Shown here: positions 15,055-23,206 of the stretch, in pieces
Layout: each line of letters starts with the position of its first letter
Numbering within the stretch: position 1 is the stretch's first letter
Assembly (NCBI GenBank): GCA_027887005.1
Contig: JAPCJI010000002.1
Coordinates: forward strand, 1-64,000
Length of the DNA stretch: 64,000 nt
DNA from: Nitrososphaerota archaeon
GTDB taxonomy: Archaea > Thermoproteota > Nitrososphaeria > Nitrososphaerales > Gagatemarchaeaceae
Direction: 5' to 3'
Notes under the pieces: model-generated
Databases searched by the model: none
The model's input: only the letters and a program-made list of their open reading frames with translations
Told to the model about the DNA's origin: nothing
Translations under genes and position numbers: made by a program

Positions 15055-15683
15055 CTGCGGGCAGCGTTGTCGAGCTTCTTCTGCAGGCGAGCTAGAGACG
15101 AGTTGACCGATTCCCGCCTCACCTCCTCCGTAAGGAGGCCTCGCGTATCCTCGACGAGCATCCTCGCCACGTCGATCTTCCTCCTCGCCCCGTTGGCCAC
15201 GTGGTCATAGACCGCGAGCGGGGAACAGACCGAGTAGAGCTCCTCCATCACCGAGAAGTACTTCTTGGCCTTCGTGACCCTTCCGTTCATTATCGAATCG
15301 AGCACGAGGCGCTTCAGCTCACCGACAGTGTCCAGCAGCCCAAGGAGGTAGGCTTCTGGGGAAGACCCCAGCGAAGCCCTCGAAGGGATTGGTTTCCCTT
15401 TGGCTAGGGCGACGACGGCCGACGCTTCGACGTACTCCGTCTCTGGAGATACGAGGTATCGCGCCAGGGGACCGTCTCCGGACTTCTTTAGCGCCGCGAG
15501 GAGAGACTTCGCGCGAGCGAGCTCCCGTTCCGCGTCCTTCGTCCTCCCGTTGTGGACGTTGATTATTGTCCGCGACGCAGAAGCGATGACATCCCTGCTG
15601 TCCTTCAGGAGCCTGTCCCTGCGCTCGAGCTGCAGCGAGAAATGGGTCTCGAGCCCCTTGATGGAGCGGTTCACCTCTTCCAT
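15051..15683 (-). CDS. translin family protein
   Basis: The 210-residue all-helical protein matches archaeal translin homologues: the N-terminal RDRLLKDSRDVIASASRTI, LLGLLDTVGELKRLVLDS and the C-terminal arginine-rich helices. Translin and TRAX bind RNA or DNA as octameric baskets; archaeal relatives can have nuclease activity when the acidic TRAX residues are present, which cannot be judged here. ACTTATGAC on the minus strand near 15713 is about 30 bases before the ATG. Divergent from an EamA transporter gene. Confidence 0.8.
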   Translation of the reverse strand: MEEVNRSIKGLETHFSLQLERRDRLLKDSRDVIASASRTIINVHNGRTKDAERELARAKSLLAALKKSGDGPLARYLVSPETEYVEASAVVALAKGKPIPSRASLGSSPEAYLLGLLDTVGELKRLVLDSIMNGRVTKAKKYFSVMEELYSVCSPLAVYDHVANGARRKIDVARMLVEDTRGLLTEEVRRESVNSSLARLQKKLDNAARS

Positions 15684-15773
15684 GGCCTGATGTCAGAGGC
15701 GCCCTTCCCATCGTCATAAGTCTACCCGTCGCAGGCCAAGGCTTATCTGCGGAAATTCAGCCATCGCGGAGAC

Positions 15774-16706
15774 TTGAGGAGGGAGGCCGGCCTAGCCCTG
15801 GCCGAGACGGCGCTCACGGCGGTTCTGTGGGGGACATCCTTTCCCGTAATCTCGGTAGGAATCAAGGGGGGCCTGGACCCCAGGACCTTCGTCTTCCTCC
15901 GGTTCGCCATCGCCGCGCCGATAATGCTCGCAGCAGCAGCTGCGCTAGGAAAAGACGTCAGACGCCTGTTCAGGAGCCGCGGTGTCTGGATCGTAGGGCT
16001 TCTAAACGCCGCAGGTTTCCTCTGCCAGTTCCTCGGTCAGCAGTACACCGACGCTTCCGTAGCTGCCCTCCTGGTCAATCTCTCAGTTGTGTTGGCCGCG
16101 GGCGGGGCAGCCGTGTTCCTGGGGGAGAAGTTCGGGGGGCTGAAGGTGGCCGGGGTGGTCCTCGCGGTGTTGGGGACCGTCCTGATTACCACGGGGGGAG
16201 ACTTTTCGGTTGTCACAAGAAGCCAGGCTTTCGGCGACGGGCTGTATCTCATCGCCGCGGTCTCCTGGGCCGGGTACATCGTCTATGCGAAGAAGAAGAC
16301 GGACGAGGAGAAGTGGGACCCGCTCGCGGTCGCGGCTTGCATAGTGACGGTGACAGCGGTAGCGGTGCTTCCCGCCGCCCTCACAGCAGGCATCGGAGTC
16401 TCCATCTCCCCTGGCTCCCTCGCCGTCATAGGCTACACCGCGGTCTTCAACACCGTCATTCCCTTCGTGCTTTACCAGGCGGGTTTGAGGTACCTGTCGG
16501 CGGCCACGTCGGCTGTCGTGCTGATGCTGGAGATTGTGGTCGCGGTGATGGTCTCTGTGGCCTTCCTCGGAGAGACTCTGCCCTTTGTTGCTTGGATAGG
16601 AGCCGGGGCGGTCTTAGGTTCAATCCTGCTGGTCTCGGGATTGGAGCTGGGTGGCAAGAGCTTATCCGTGTCTTCTGACAACGCTGCCCCAGTGAAGGAC
16701 TCGTAG
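15774..16706 (+). CDS. EamA/DMT family transporter
   Basis: The 310-residue protein has ten hydrophobic helices in two EamA repeats; each starts in the usual way (AVLWGTSFPVISVGIKGG; AVSWAGYIVYAKKKTDE). Such transporters export metabolites or amino acids; the substrate is unknown. Start TTG 15774 is preceded by CTTATCT near 15741-15747, about 30 bases upstream. Three genes follow in close array: Hjc 3 bases after the stop, then a zinc-ribbon protein. Confidence 0.85.
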   Translation: MRREAGLALAETALTAVLWGTSFPVISVGIKGGLDPRTFVFLRFAIAAPIMLAAAAALGKDVRRLFRSRGVWIVGLLNAAGFLCQFLGQQYTDASVAALLVNLSVVLAAGGAAVFLGEKFGGLKVAGVVLAVLGTVLITTGGDFSVVTRSQAFGDGLYLIAAVSWAGYIVYAKKKTDEEKWDPLAVAACIVTVTAVAVLPAALTAGIGVSISPGSLAVIGYTAVFNTVIPFVLYQAGLRYLSAATSAVVLMLEIVVAVMVSVAFLGETLPFVAWIGAGAVLGSILLVSGLELGGKSLSVSSDNAAPVKDS

Positions 16707-16709
16707 GGC

Positions 16710-17018
16710 ATGGCCCGGACCAGGTATGAAAGAGGAAGGGAAAAAGAGTATAGAACGATGAACCTATTGAAGAAAGACGGATGGTTGGTGTCTAGAAGCG
16801 CAGCGTCACACGGCGCCGTCGACGTATTTGCCGCAAAAGGCGGGATGATCTTGCTGGTGCAGGTCAAGAGCGGCAAGGCACGGGTGAAGAAGGAGGAACT
16901 AGAAGAACTGGTTCAATGGGCAAAGAGCTCGAACGGACGGGCCGAAGTGTGGCACTTCAAGGGCAGAGGCAAACTCGAGAAGCGCCGGGTCTACGCATCT
17001 AAGGGGGGAAGAGGTTGA
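16710..17018 (+). CDS. hjc: Holliday junction resolvase (Hjc-type) nuclease
   Basis: The 102-residue protein carries the archaeal resolvase core: RGREKEYRTMNLLKKDGW, SAASHGAVDVFAAKGG and LLVQVKSGKARVKKEEL, giving the catalytic E, D, and Q-x-K residues of the restriction-endonuclease-like fold. Hjc cleaves four-way junctions during recombination and fork repair. It is slightly short compared with typical Hjc (about 120-140 residues), missing part of the C-terminus. It overlaps a 55-residue zinc-ribbon gene by 4 bases. Confidence 0.85.
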   Translation: MARTRYERGREKEYRTMNLLKKDGWLVSRSAASHGAVDVFAAKGGMILLVQVKSGKARVKKEELEELVQWAKSSNGRAEVWHFKGRGKLEKRRVYASKGGRG

Positions 17019-17182
17019 AACCGAAGTGCTACTTCTGCGACATCGAGCTCGAGGTCGTCCTGCATAGCTTCAAGGTCGGGCCACGGGACGAGCCCGTCTG
17101 CGAGGAGTGCTACATGAAGACGGTCAACAGGCAGAAGGCAAAAGAAGAGGAAACGAAGGGCGGTTCGGACGGCTCAGGCTGA
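17015..17182 (+). CDS. small zinc-ribbon protein
   Basis: The 55-residue frame starts at TTG 17015 overlapping the Hjc stop (TTGA). It has paired cysteines CYFC and CEEC about 20 residues apart, as in a zinc ribbon, followed by a Lys/Glu-rich tail ending GGSDGSG. Overlap with hjc implies translational coupling and perhaps a shared role with nucleic acids; this is inferred. Its last codons overlap the convergent gene at 17174. Confidence 0.65.
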   Translation: MKPKCYFCDIELEVVLHSFKVGPRDEPVCEECYMKTVNRQKAKEEETKGGSDGSG

Positions 17183-17533
17183 GGCGCAGGCGCGCTTCAG
17201 CTCTCGGATAAGAGTCGAACACTCGGTGAACTTGTCCTCGTCCTCCTCGCGACGATAGCAATCGAGCGCCCTTTCGTACTCCCCCAGGGCTGAAAGAGCC
17301 CTGAGCGTAGGCGGGGTGGTGGGCTGTGACAGGATCAGCCGGCCGGCGGTCTCGTACCAGTTCCCTGCGTCTTCATACTGCTCGAGCTGGAAGAGCCAGT
17401 GGGCGATCGACTCGCAGACGTCGAGCTTCTGGGGCGAGGCTGCGAACTTCTCGAACTCCTCTCTGAGGAGGTAGACTGCGGGGTTCCCGCTCCGCATCTT
17501 CTCCACCCTGAAGACCTCGGCAAAGTCTCCCAT
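17174..17533 (-). CDS. TPR-like helical protein, unknown function
   Basis: The 119-residue protein has paired helices reminiscent of tetratricopeptide repeats: IAHWLFQLEQYEDAGNWYE and ALSALGEYERALDCYRREED. No further family assignment. It is a monocistronic gene convergent with the hjc unit. A binding-scaffold role is the most that can be said. Confidence 0.6.
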   Translation of the reverse strand: MGDFAEVFRVEKMRSGNPAVYLLREEFEKFAASPQKLDVCESIAHWLFQLEQYEDAGNWYETAGRLILSQPTTPPTLRALSALGEYERALDCYRREEDEDKFTECSTLIRELKRACASA

Positions 17534-17614
17534 TCGAGGACGAAAGCATCTGTGGAGACGTAAGAGGGGACTGCTCTAGATTTGTTGAGCCAGCAATCAA
17601 AAGGAACCCCGAAG

Positions 17615-18103
17615 TCAGTGGCCTTCGGGCACAGTCACTTCGGCCTCTCTAAGCTTCCTCCTCGCCAGGGCCTCCCGGAAGCGCCGCTTCTCCTCCTTGG
17701 TGATGGGGATCAGCTTGGGGATTGGAGTTGGTCTGCCCCTTTCGTCGATGGCCACGAAGGTCAGGTGGCATGAGCCGGTGTGGGTGTTCTTCCGCGTCGA
17801 AGGGTCCTGGGCCTCGATCCTGACCCCCACTTCCATCGACGTCCTTCCTACGTAGTTCACCGTGGCCTTGAGGATTAGCAGGTTGCCGACGAAGACCGGG
17901 GCGTAGAAGTCCATCCTATCGATCGAAGCGGTCACGCAGTTGCGGCCTGCGTGGCGCCAGGCGACTATCCCTGCTATCTCGTCCATGTACCGCATGATCG
18001 CGCCGCCGAATACGTTCCCCGCGACGTTGGCGTCGGTGGGCATCATGAGCCTGGCCGTAGCCATGCTGGATTCAGAGGGGCTCTTCGGACGCGGTTGGGC
18101 CAT
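17615..18103 (-). CDS. acyl-CoA thioesterase (hotdog fold)
   Basis: The 162-residue protein matches the cytosolic acyl-CoA thioesterase type: ARLMMPTDANVAGNVFGGAIM contains the catalytic Asn/Asp segment, then MDEIAGIVAWRHAG, DRMDFYAPVFVGNLL and the GRTSMEVGVRIEAQD strand. It hydrolyses acyl-CoA to free acid and CoA. ACTTTATGAA on the minus strand near 18135 is about 32 bases before the ATG. The substrate chain length is unknown; it may balance the acyl-CoA degradation genes at 36-43 kb. Confidence 0.87.
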   Translation of the reverse strand: MAQPRPKSPSESSMATARLMMPTDANVAGNVFGGAIMRYMDEIAGIVAWRHAGRNCVTASIDRMDFYAPVFVGNLLILKATVNYVGRTSMEVGVRIEAQDPSTRKNTHTGSCHLTFVAIDERGRPTPIPKLIPITKEEKRRFREALARRKLREAEVTVPEGH

Positions 18104-18175
18104 CGTTGAGAACGAAGCACATTCTGAGGTTCATAAAGTTGATACCTCGACCACAGGCCCGGGCAGTGGGCCGGA

Positions 18176-18778
18176 TTGATAGTCAAGCAGATTGCCGTGG
18201 GGACGATGGCGAACTTCGTTTACCTGCTGGTGGACGAAAGGAGCCGCGAAGGGGCGGTCGTCGACTCCGGATGGGAGACGGAGCCGATTGTCAGGGCGGC
18301 GGACGAAGCAGGCGCCAAGGTGAAGTTCGTCGTGGCCACCCACGAGCACTTCGACCACACCTCGACCATCTCCGAGCTCGCGCAGAAGCTATCCGCGAAG
18401 GTCGTGGCCCACAAGGACTCGCCCATCGAATGCGATCTGAGGGTCGGAGACGGACAGGTGTTGGAGCTGGGCGGGGAGGGAGTGCGGGTCCTCCACACGC
18501 CAGGGCACACCGAGGACAGCGTCTGCCTCTACGACGGCCGCGAGGTCTTCACCGGAGACACACTCTTCGTGGGGACGATCGGGAGGTTCGACAGGATGTG
18601 GGCCGAGGCCATGCACAAGAGCCTCAACGAAGTCATCATGAAGCTTCCGGACTCGACCGTCATGTATCCGGGGCACGACTACGGAGGCGTCCCCTTCAGG
18701 ACGCTCCGCGAGGAGAAGGCGGCCAACCCGTTCCTGATGGCGGCGGACCTCAAGAGCTTTCTTTCGCTTTTCTCGTAA
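18176..18778 (+). CDS. metallo-beta-lactamase fold hydrolase (glyoxalase II-like)
   Basis: The 200-residue protein has the MBL metal site: ATHEHFDHTS (HxHxDH), HTPGHTEDSV, TGDTLF and the final PGHDYGG histidine. The fold cleaves thioesters, as in glyoxalase II, or related substrates; specificity is not clear. TTG 18176 begins the protein with MIVKQIAVGTMANFVYLL, normal for the family. It runs into the convergent dehydratase gene with a 29-base overlap of 3' ends. Confidence 0.87.
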   Translation: MIVKQIAVGTMANFVYLLVDERSREGAVVDSGWETEPIVRAADEAGAKVKFVVATHEHFDHTSTISELAQKLSAKVVAHKDSPIECDLRVGDGQVLELGGEGVRVLHTPGHTEDSVCLYDGREVFTGDTLFVGTIGRFDRMWAEAMHKSLNEVIMKLPDSTVMYPGHDYGGVPFRTLREEKAANPFLMAADLKSFLSLFS

Positions 18779-19745
18779 GAATCGAAGAGAGGAGCTGGAC
18801 TGAGATGTTCCCGCCGCTGACTACGAGCACGATCTCTTCCCCCACCTCCTCTCTGAGAGGCCCCTTCATGGCGGCGAGGGGGGAGGCGCCGGCGGGCTCG
18901 GACAGGACCCTTCCGAGGGTCAGGAGGTCGTAGATCGCGTCCTCCAGCTGGAGGTCCGTAACAAGGCCGACCCTGTCGACGTACCTTGTCGCGGCTTCGA
19001 AGGTCAGCTCCCCTGGGATGGCCGCCTGCATGCCGTCGGCTATCGTCTTCTTCGGGTCCACGTGGACCCTCGAACCCTTCTGCAAGGATTCGTACATCGA
19101 AGGTATGGCAACGGTCTCGGCGCCGTAGACCCTGACCCTGTCCAGGGACTCTTTGAGGGCGATGGCGATGCCAGAGATCAGCCCACCTCCGCCGATGGCC
19201 ACCGCGGCGCTGTCCATGTCCGGGAGTTGCCTACTCATCTCGAGGCCGCAGGTCCCCTGTCCGGCGATTATGTCCCTGTCGTTGAAGGCGTGGATGAAGG
19301 TCAGGCCTCTCTTCGCGGCGGTGGATACGGCGTGCTCATAGGTTTCATCGTAGCCGCTGCCGAACCTGACGATTTCCGCCCCCTGCTCCTCGATCGCACT
19401 TAGCTTCTGGGGGTTGACGTTCTGAGGGACGCAGATGGTGGCCTTCACTCCGAAGATCCTAGATGCGTAGGCGATGGCGAAGCCGTGGTTTCCGGACGAG
19501 GCCGTGAGCACGCCCTTGCCTAGGTCTGAATCCCCCAGGCACTGCAGTTTGTTGAGCGCGCCCCGGATCTTGAAGACGCGGATGGGCTGGAATGTCTCGA
19601 GCTTGAGGTACGCCTCGCGTCCGAGTAGGTTCGAGACCCCTTTCGAGTATTCCAGGGGCGTTTCGGGAATGTACTTCCGGATCCTGGCTTCTGCCTGTTC
19701 GATGTCTCTCAGGGTCGGAAGGCCCGTCTGACTCAGCCGAACCAC
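18750..19745 (-). CDS. threonine/serine dehydratase family PLP enzyme
   Basis: This 331-residue protein is the catalytic domain of threonine dehydratase without the ACT regulatory domain. The PLP lysine is in VFKIRGALNKL, followed by SSGNHGFAIAYA and the glycine loop IGGGGLISG. Catabolic threonine dehydratase or serine racemase/dehydratase would both fit. GTG 19745 is chosen because it overlaps the end of the FEN-1 gene by 13 bases; the frame further upstream runs inside FEN-1 and is basic and unfamily-like. Confidence 0.87.
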   Translation of the reverse strand: MVRLSQTGLPTLRDIEQAEARIRKYIPETPLEYSKGVSNLLGREAYLKLETFQPIRVFKIRGALNKLQCLGDSDLGKGVLTASSGNHGFAIAYASRIFGVKATICVPQNVNPQKLSAIEEQGAEIVRFGSGYDETYEHAVSTAAKRGLTFIHAFNDRDIIAGQGTCGLEMSRQLPDMDSAAVAIGGGGLISGIAIALKESLDRVRVYGAETVAIPSMYESLQKGSRVHVDPKKTIADGMQAAIPGELTFEAATRYVDRVGLVTDLQLEDAIYDLLTLGRVLSEPAGASPLAAMKGPLREEVGEEIVLVVSGGNISVQLLSSILTRKAKESS

Positions 19746-20758
19746 TTCTCCAGGGTTTCGGTCGGGGGGGCCTTGGCGGACTGGATTCTGCCGATGGCAG
19801 ACTCGACCCTTTCGCGGGAGAAGGAATGCTCTCCGACGAGGAAGGACATGAGCCTGTCTCTGTCGAAAGGCCTCCAATCAGGGTTCACGCCCTTGACGCT
19901 AGGGGCGTTCAGGTAGAGACTCCTTATCTCCTGGAACCGGACCTGTTGAAGAGAATCCTTCAGCTCCTTGATGTCCTCGAGCTTGCCGTATTTCTTGAGA
20001 TACTTCAACGCAGTGGCGGGGCCCACCCCTTCGAATCCGTCAGGGTTGAAGTCTGTCCCCAGCAGGATCGCGAAGTCGACGAGTTGTTCTCTGGTGAGGC
20101 CCGTAGACGATAGGACGTCAGCCAGTCTGATCCGCTCGGGTAGGACGTTGATTACTATTCCCTTGCTCGGGAGGCGCCTCTTGCCGGAGATGGTTACGTT
20201 CCTGACGAGGACGGGGGCGCCGAAGACGATCGAGTCGTGGTCCTGGGAAGCGACAGCGTTCACCGTACCTTCCATGGCCATGGTGGAGGCCTGCGCCTCT
20301 CCCTCGGAAGGTGCGTCGACCCATGGGATCCCCATGGCATCCAGGAGTTCCTTGGCGTCGGACACCATGTCCCGCCCGAGGACTGTGGAGGCTTCGGCGT
20401 ACTTTCTGGCCTGTGGGAGGTCGCCGACCTGGAGCGCCTTCAGGTACTGGTCCTTCGCTTCCCTGCGCACGGCGGAGCGCCTTTCAATCTCCTCCATCTT
20501 CAGCTCGGGGGGCTTGCCGTCGAACACGTAGACGAGCTTGATGCCGAGCTCCATGAGGTTCACGTTCCTGTAGAAGAGGCCGGAAATGTGGGAAGTGACC
20601 CTCCCCTTCGAGTCCTTCAGGTGCCCTCCGTCCATGCCCCGGATTATCGCGAGGAACTGGTAGAGGGTGTTGTAACCGTCGACTGCGAGCTTCCAGCCGG
20701 AGATGTCTTCTAGCTGGATCTTCTCTCTTGGGATTGAGTCGCCGAAGTCGACGCCCAT
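19733..20758 (-). CDS. fen: flap endonuclease 1 (FEN-1)
   Basis: The 341-residue protein is full length. XPG-N (about 1-105) and XPG-I (about 125-240) regions show the metal-binding acidic residues in AVDGYNTLYQFL, VFDGKPPELK, PSEGEAQAS and ASQDHDSIVFG, then LLGTDFNPDGFEGVGP, the helix-hairpin-helix. The C-terminal TETLEKWFG is a PCNA-binding motif. FEN-1 removes RNA-DNA flaps during Okazaki fragment processing and repair. It lies 28 bases behind a small winged-helix gene and overlaps the dehydratase gene. Confidence 0.95.
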   Translation of the reverse strand: MGVDFGDSIPREKIQLEDISGWKLAVDGYNTLYQFLAIIRGMDGGHLKDSKGRVTSHISGLFYRNVNLMELGIKLVYVFDGKPPELKMEEIERRSAVRREAKDQYLKALQVGDLPQARKYAEASTVLGRDMVSDAKELLDAMGIPWVDAPSEGEAQASTMAMEGTVNAVASQDHDSIVFGAPVLVRNVTISGKRRLPSKGIVINVLPERIRLADVLSSTGLTREQLVDFAILLGTDFNPDGFEGVGPATALKYLKKYGKLEDIKELKDSLQQVRFQEIRSLYLNAPSVKGVNPDWRPFDRDRLMSFLVGEHSFSRERVESAIGRIQSAKAPPTETLEKWFG

Positions 20759-20786
20759 GGACGACGCCGCCTGGCCGCGGTCGGAT

Positions 20787-21035
20787 TTATTCGCTTATCC
20801 GGGGGATGCGCATGTCCTCGGTCGGCTTCTCGATCGCCTCGATCCTGCGCTTGTCCTTGCTGACCCATCTCAGAGTGATGAGCCCCAGGATCTCCAGTTG
20901 CATGAGCAGCTTGTTCAGCTCGTCCGGGGAGCATTTGCTCCCGTTCTTGTTCAGAGCCTCCAGTAGGTCGTCGTCGGTGGCGCTCTTCTTCTCCTTTACC
21001 CATTCGTAGGCTGCATATCTGAGAGGATATCTCAT
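20787..21035 (-). CDS. small winged-helix protein
   Basis: The 82-residue protein has a winged-helix pattern: ATDDDLLEALNKNG, SPDELNKLLMQLEILGLITL and the wing strand RWVSKDKRRIEAI. It probably binds DNA or a protein partner. A TATA-like TTTTATACC on the minus strand near 21086 would give a leader of about 25 bases. It heads the unit that continues into fen, so it might belong to replication or repair. Confidence 0.65.
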   Translation of the reverse strand: MRYPLRYAAYEWVKEKKSATDDDLLEALNKNGSKCSPDELNKLLMQLEILGLITLRWVSKDKRRIEAIEKPTEDMRIPRISE

Positions 21036-21106
21036 TGTCTAAACATCGTGCCAGAAACGGTGGAGAAAGGGCGTCGGGCGCGGTATAAAAGGACTACAGG
21101 AATGAT

Positions 21107-21397
21107 TCAGTGCTGACCGGGGAGCCTGCTGGACATCCTGCTGACCCCCATGAATTCTGACTGGCCGACCAGGGGAGCGCCTGTCACCGCCGCCTCTACC
21201 TTGTCGATCTCTCCTTCTTCCTCCGGAGCCACGATGTCCATGATTATGGCAGAGAGGCCGAAGGCTATCGGTTCGATTTTGTGCCCTCTTACCTGCGCCT
21301 CGGCAGGCAGGGCCATAGCCACAGAATCAACGATCTTCTGGTGCTCGGTCGTCGTGTCCTGGGGAAGAATCTTGAGCCGGATCACGTAGGAACCCAA
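21107..21397 (-). CDS. ef1b: elongation factor 1-beta
   Basis: The 96-residue protein matches archaeal aEF-1 beta, the nucleotide exchange factor for EF-1 alpha: the N-terminal YVIRLKILPQDTTTE, ALPAEAQVRGHKIEPIAFGL and the conserved C-terminal SEFMGVSRMSSRL. Length is normal. It lies 10 bases behind the zinc-ribbon gene at 21408, a gene pair common in archaea. Confidence 0.94.
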   Translation of the reverse strand: MGSYVIRLKILPQDTTTEHQKIVDSVAMALPAEAQVRGHKIEPIAFGLSAIIMDIVAPEEEGEIDKVEAAVTGAPLVGQSEFMGVSRMSSRLPGQH

Positions 21398-21407
21398 GGG
21401 AATCAGC

Positions 21408-21590
21408 CTAGGGTCCTTCGAAGCCGCAGTTGACGCACTTGTACCGTCTCGAGAACTTCCTGCACTTCTCGGACCTCCAGATGAGGGTCTCGTGGCAGTT
21501 GGGGCAGAGGAAATGGGTCGCTCTCTCCGCCGGCTTGATGGGCCGGTTGCAAGAGCTGCAGATCGGGAGCGCGGCCGTGGCTTGAGACAT
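21408..21590 (-). CDS. zinc-ribbon protein (HVO_2753-like)
   Basis: The 60-residue protein contains CSSCNRPI, CPNCHETLIW, SEKCRKF and CVNCGFEGP, a double zinc-ribbon pattern found next to EF-1 beta in many archaea. A TATA-like ATCTATATCTG on the minus strand near 21622 lies about 32 bases before the ATG. Homologues in Haloferax influence swarming and biofilm formation; no enzymatic role is known. Confidence 0.88.
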   Translation of the reverse strand: MSQATAALPICSSCNRPIKPAERATHFLCPNCHETLIWRSEKCRKFSRRYKCVNCGFEGP

Positions 21591-21646
21591 TTCTCGGGGA
21601 ACCCCTTCGGCGCTGGCAGATATAGATTACTGAGTGAAAGGAGGTT

Positions 21647-22795
21647 TCATGCCTCGGAGATGAGAGAACGCATCTCTGCTGATGCGACGACCCTGGCGAC
21701 CCGGAGAAGCCCGGGCAGCCCGAGGGCCCCAAGGAGGGCCGATGCGTGAAAGTCGAAATCGGTCTGCGAAAGCTTGAGGACGAGCTTGGGCGTTGCCATG
21801 GCAGCCACCAGAGCGTCCATGTCTGAATTGGACAGCTTTCCGAAGACGCCCCGAAGCTTGAGCATGGTCTTCATCTCCTTCAGGAATAGAGACTCCCACT
21901 CCCTTTGATACCCCGCGAGTAGGGAGGAATCGTCGAGCCTTATGCTCTCTCCGACCCACTTCGCCGCAGAGACGGCTCCCGCGATTGAGGTCATGATCCC
22001 ACCGGCCGTGGTCGGCTTCACCTGTCCCGCGGACTCTCCGACGAGTATCCTCCTGCCCTCAACGAACTTCGGAGAGGGCCCCCCCACATAGATGGGCGCA
22101 GAAACGCGACGAAGCACTTTGTGAGGCTTGTCGGCAAGGAACGCGTCCAGGGCCTTGAACGGGTTGATCCCTATCCCCGCCGCCCCGACTTTGGCCTTCC
22201 CGCGGCCAAAGGGTATCACCCAGGCGAAGAACGCCGGGTACCGGTCTGCATCGAGGAAGACTTCTACGACCCGCTCCCTGACCCACTCTCCCTCAAGCTC
22301 GTACTTTGCGGCGGGAAGTATCCCTCCTCTGGGACTTGAGGCCGGGCCGGTCGCGTCGACGTAGTACCTGGCTGAGACTGCCCTGTCGCCCACGGCTACC
22401 TTAACACCGTCGCTCTTCTCGGAATAGCCGCCGACCCGCACCCCGGTCGATATCTTCGCCCCCCTTGAGGCGGCCTCCCTCGCTACCTGCTTGTCGAAGG
22501 CGCTCCTGTCGAGCACCACCACCTCGAGGGCGGTCGCGTTGACTGCGAAGTTCTTGCCGAAGGGAGAGTGCACGAGGGCTGAATTGATCTGATTCTGAAT
22601 CACGTCCTTCTCCGGAAGGTAGCCGTACTTCCTCAGGCCGCGGAGACTGACCAGGCCATCGCACTTTTCGGGCTCTCCGATCTCCTGGTGTTCCTCGGCA
22701 ACGAGGACGGTCAGTCCTAGGTTCGCGGCTTCGGCGGCGAAGGTCAGCCCTGTGATGCTCCCCCCGGCGACCACTATGTCGAAATCAGTTGCCAA
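21647..22795 (-). CDS. geranylgeranyl reductase family flavoprotein
   Basis: The 382-residue protein has the FAD-binding VVAGGSITGLTFAAEA at the N-terminus, the DATGPASSP segment, and GESAGQVKPTTAGGIMTS, the second FAD signature. It matches digeranylgeranylglycerophospholipid reductases, which saturate the isoprenoid chains of archaeal membrane lipids. Promoter AAGGCTTATTCCC is shared with the divergent pth2 gene. A different isoprenoid substrate (menaquinone chain) is possible. Confidence 0.88.
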   Translation of the reverse strand: MATDFDIVVAGGSITGLTFAAEAANLGLTVLVAEEHQEIGEPEKCDGLVSLRGLRKYGYLPEKDVIQNQINSALVHSPFGKNFAVNATALEVVVLDRSAFDKQVAREAASRGAKISTGVRVGGYSEKSDGVKVAVGDRAVSARYYVDATGPASSPRGGILPAAKYELEGEWVRERVVEVFLDADRYPAFFAWVIPFGRGKAKVGAAGIGINPFKALDAFLADKPHKVLRRVSAPIYVGGPSPKFVEGRRILVGESAGQVKPTTAGGIMTSIAGAVSAAKWVGESIRLDDSSLLAGYQREWESLFLKEMKTMLKLRGVFGKLSNSDMDALVAAMATPKLVLKLSQTDFDFHASALLGALGLPGLLRVARVVASAEMRSLISEA

Positions 22796-22813
22796 GGCCA
22801 GTAGAACCGTCGC

Positions 22814-22828
22814 AAAGGCTTATTCCCA
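22814..22828. promoter_or_regulatory. AT-rich element shared by ggr-like and pth2 genes
   Basis: AAAGGCTTATTCCCA centred near 22821 lies about 26 bases from both divergent ATG codons (22795 minus, 22847 plus), so one TATA region may serve both. Confidence 0.45.
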
Positions 22829-22846
22829 CTCGTAATAACCGTTCCA

Positions 22847-23206
22847 ATGAAGGGAGCCATGAAACAGGCCATAGTGGTCAGGTCGGACCTCAAGATGGGG
22901 AAGGGTAAGCTCGCGGCCCAGGCGGCCCACGCGTCTCTGAGTGCGGCCGAGCAGGCCATGGGACGGAGGTCGCCATGGTTCGACAACTGGAAGGACGGGG
23001 GTCAGGCGAAGATCGTGCTGAAGGTCCAGTCGGAAGAGGAGCTGCAGGAACTCTTCAGGAAGGCGAAGGCCGCCAAGCTTCCCGCATCTCTGATTGAAGA
23101 CCGGGGGCTCACCCAGCTTGAGCCTGGCACGGTCACATGCCTCGGGATAGGGCCCGGACCGGATGAGGACATCGACAGGATAACCGGGAAGCTCAAGCTG
23201 CTTTGA
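22847..23206 (+). CDS. pth2: peptidyl-tRNA hydrolase, archaeal/eukaryotic type
   Basis: The 119-residue protein matches Pth2: VVRSDLKMGKGKLAAQAAHA with the catalytic region, then KIVLKVQSEEELQELF and IEDRGLTQLEPGTVTCLGIG. It frees tRNA from peptidyl-tRNA dropped by the ribosome. The gene overlaps truD by 4 bases, so both are translated from one mRNA. Confidence 0.95.
   Translation: MKGAMKQAIVVRSDLKMGKGKLAAQAAHASLSAAEQAMGRRSPWFDNWKDGGQAKIVLKVQSEEELQELFRKAKAAKLPASLIEDRGLTQLEPGTVTCLGIGPGPDEDIDRITGKLKLL

Noticed and set aside
19746-19877. Longer N-terminus of the threonine dehydratase-like protein
   Set aside because: These 44 codons lie inside the FEN-1 gene and are Arg/Pro-rich, unlike the family; GTG 19745 gives the normal length.
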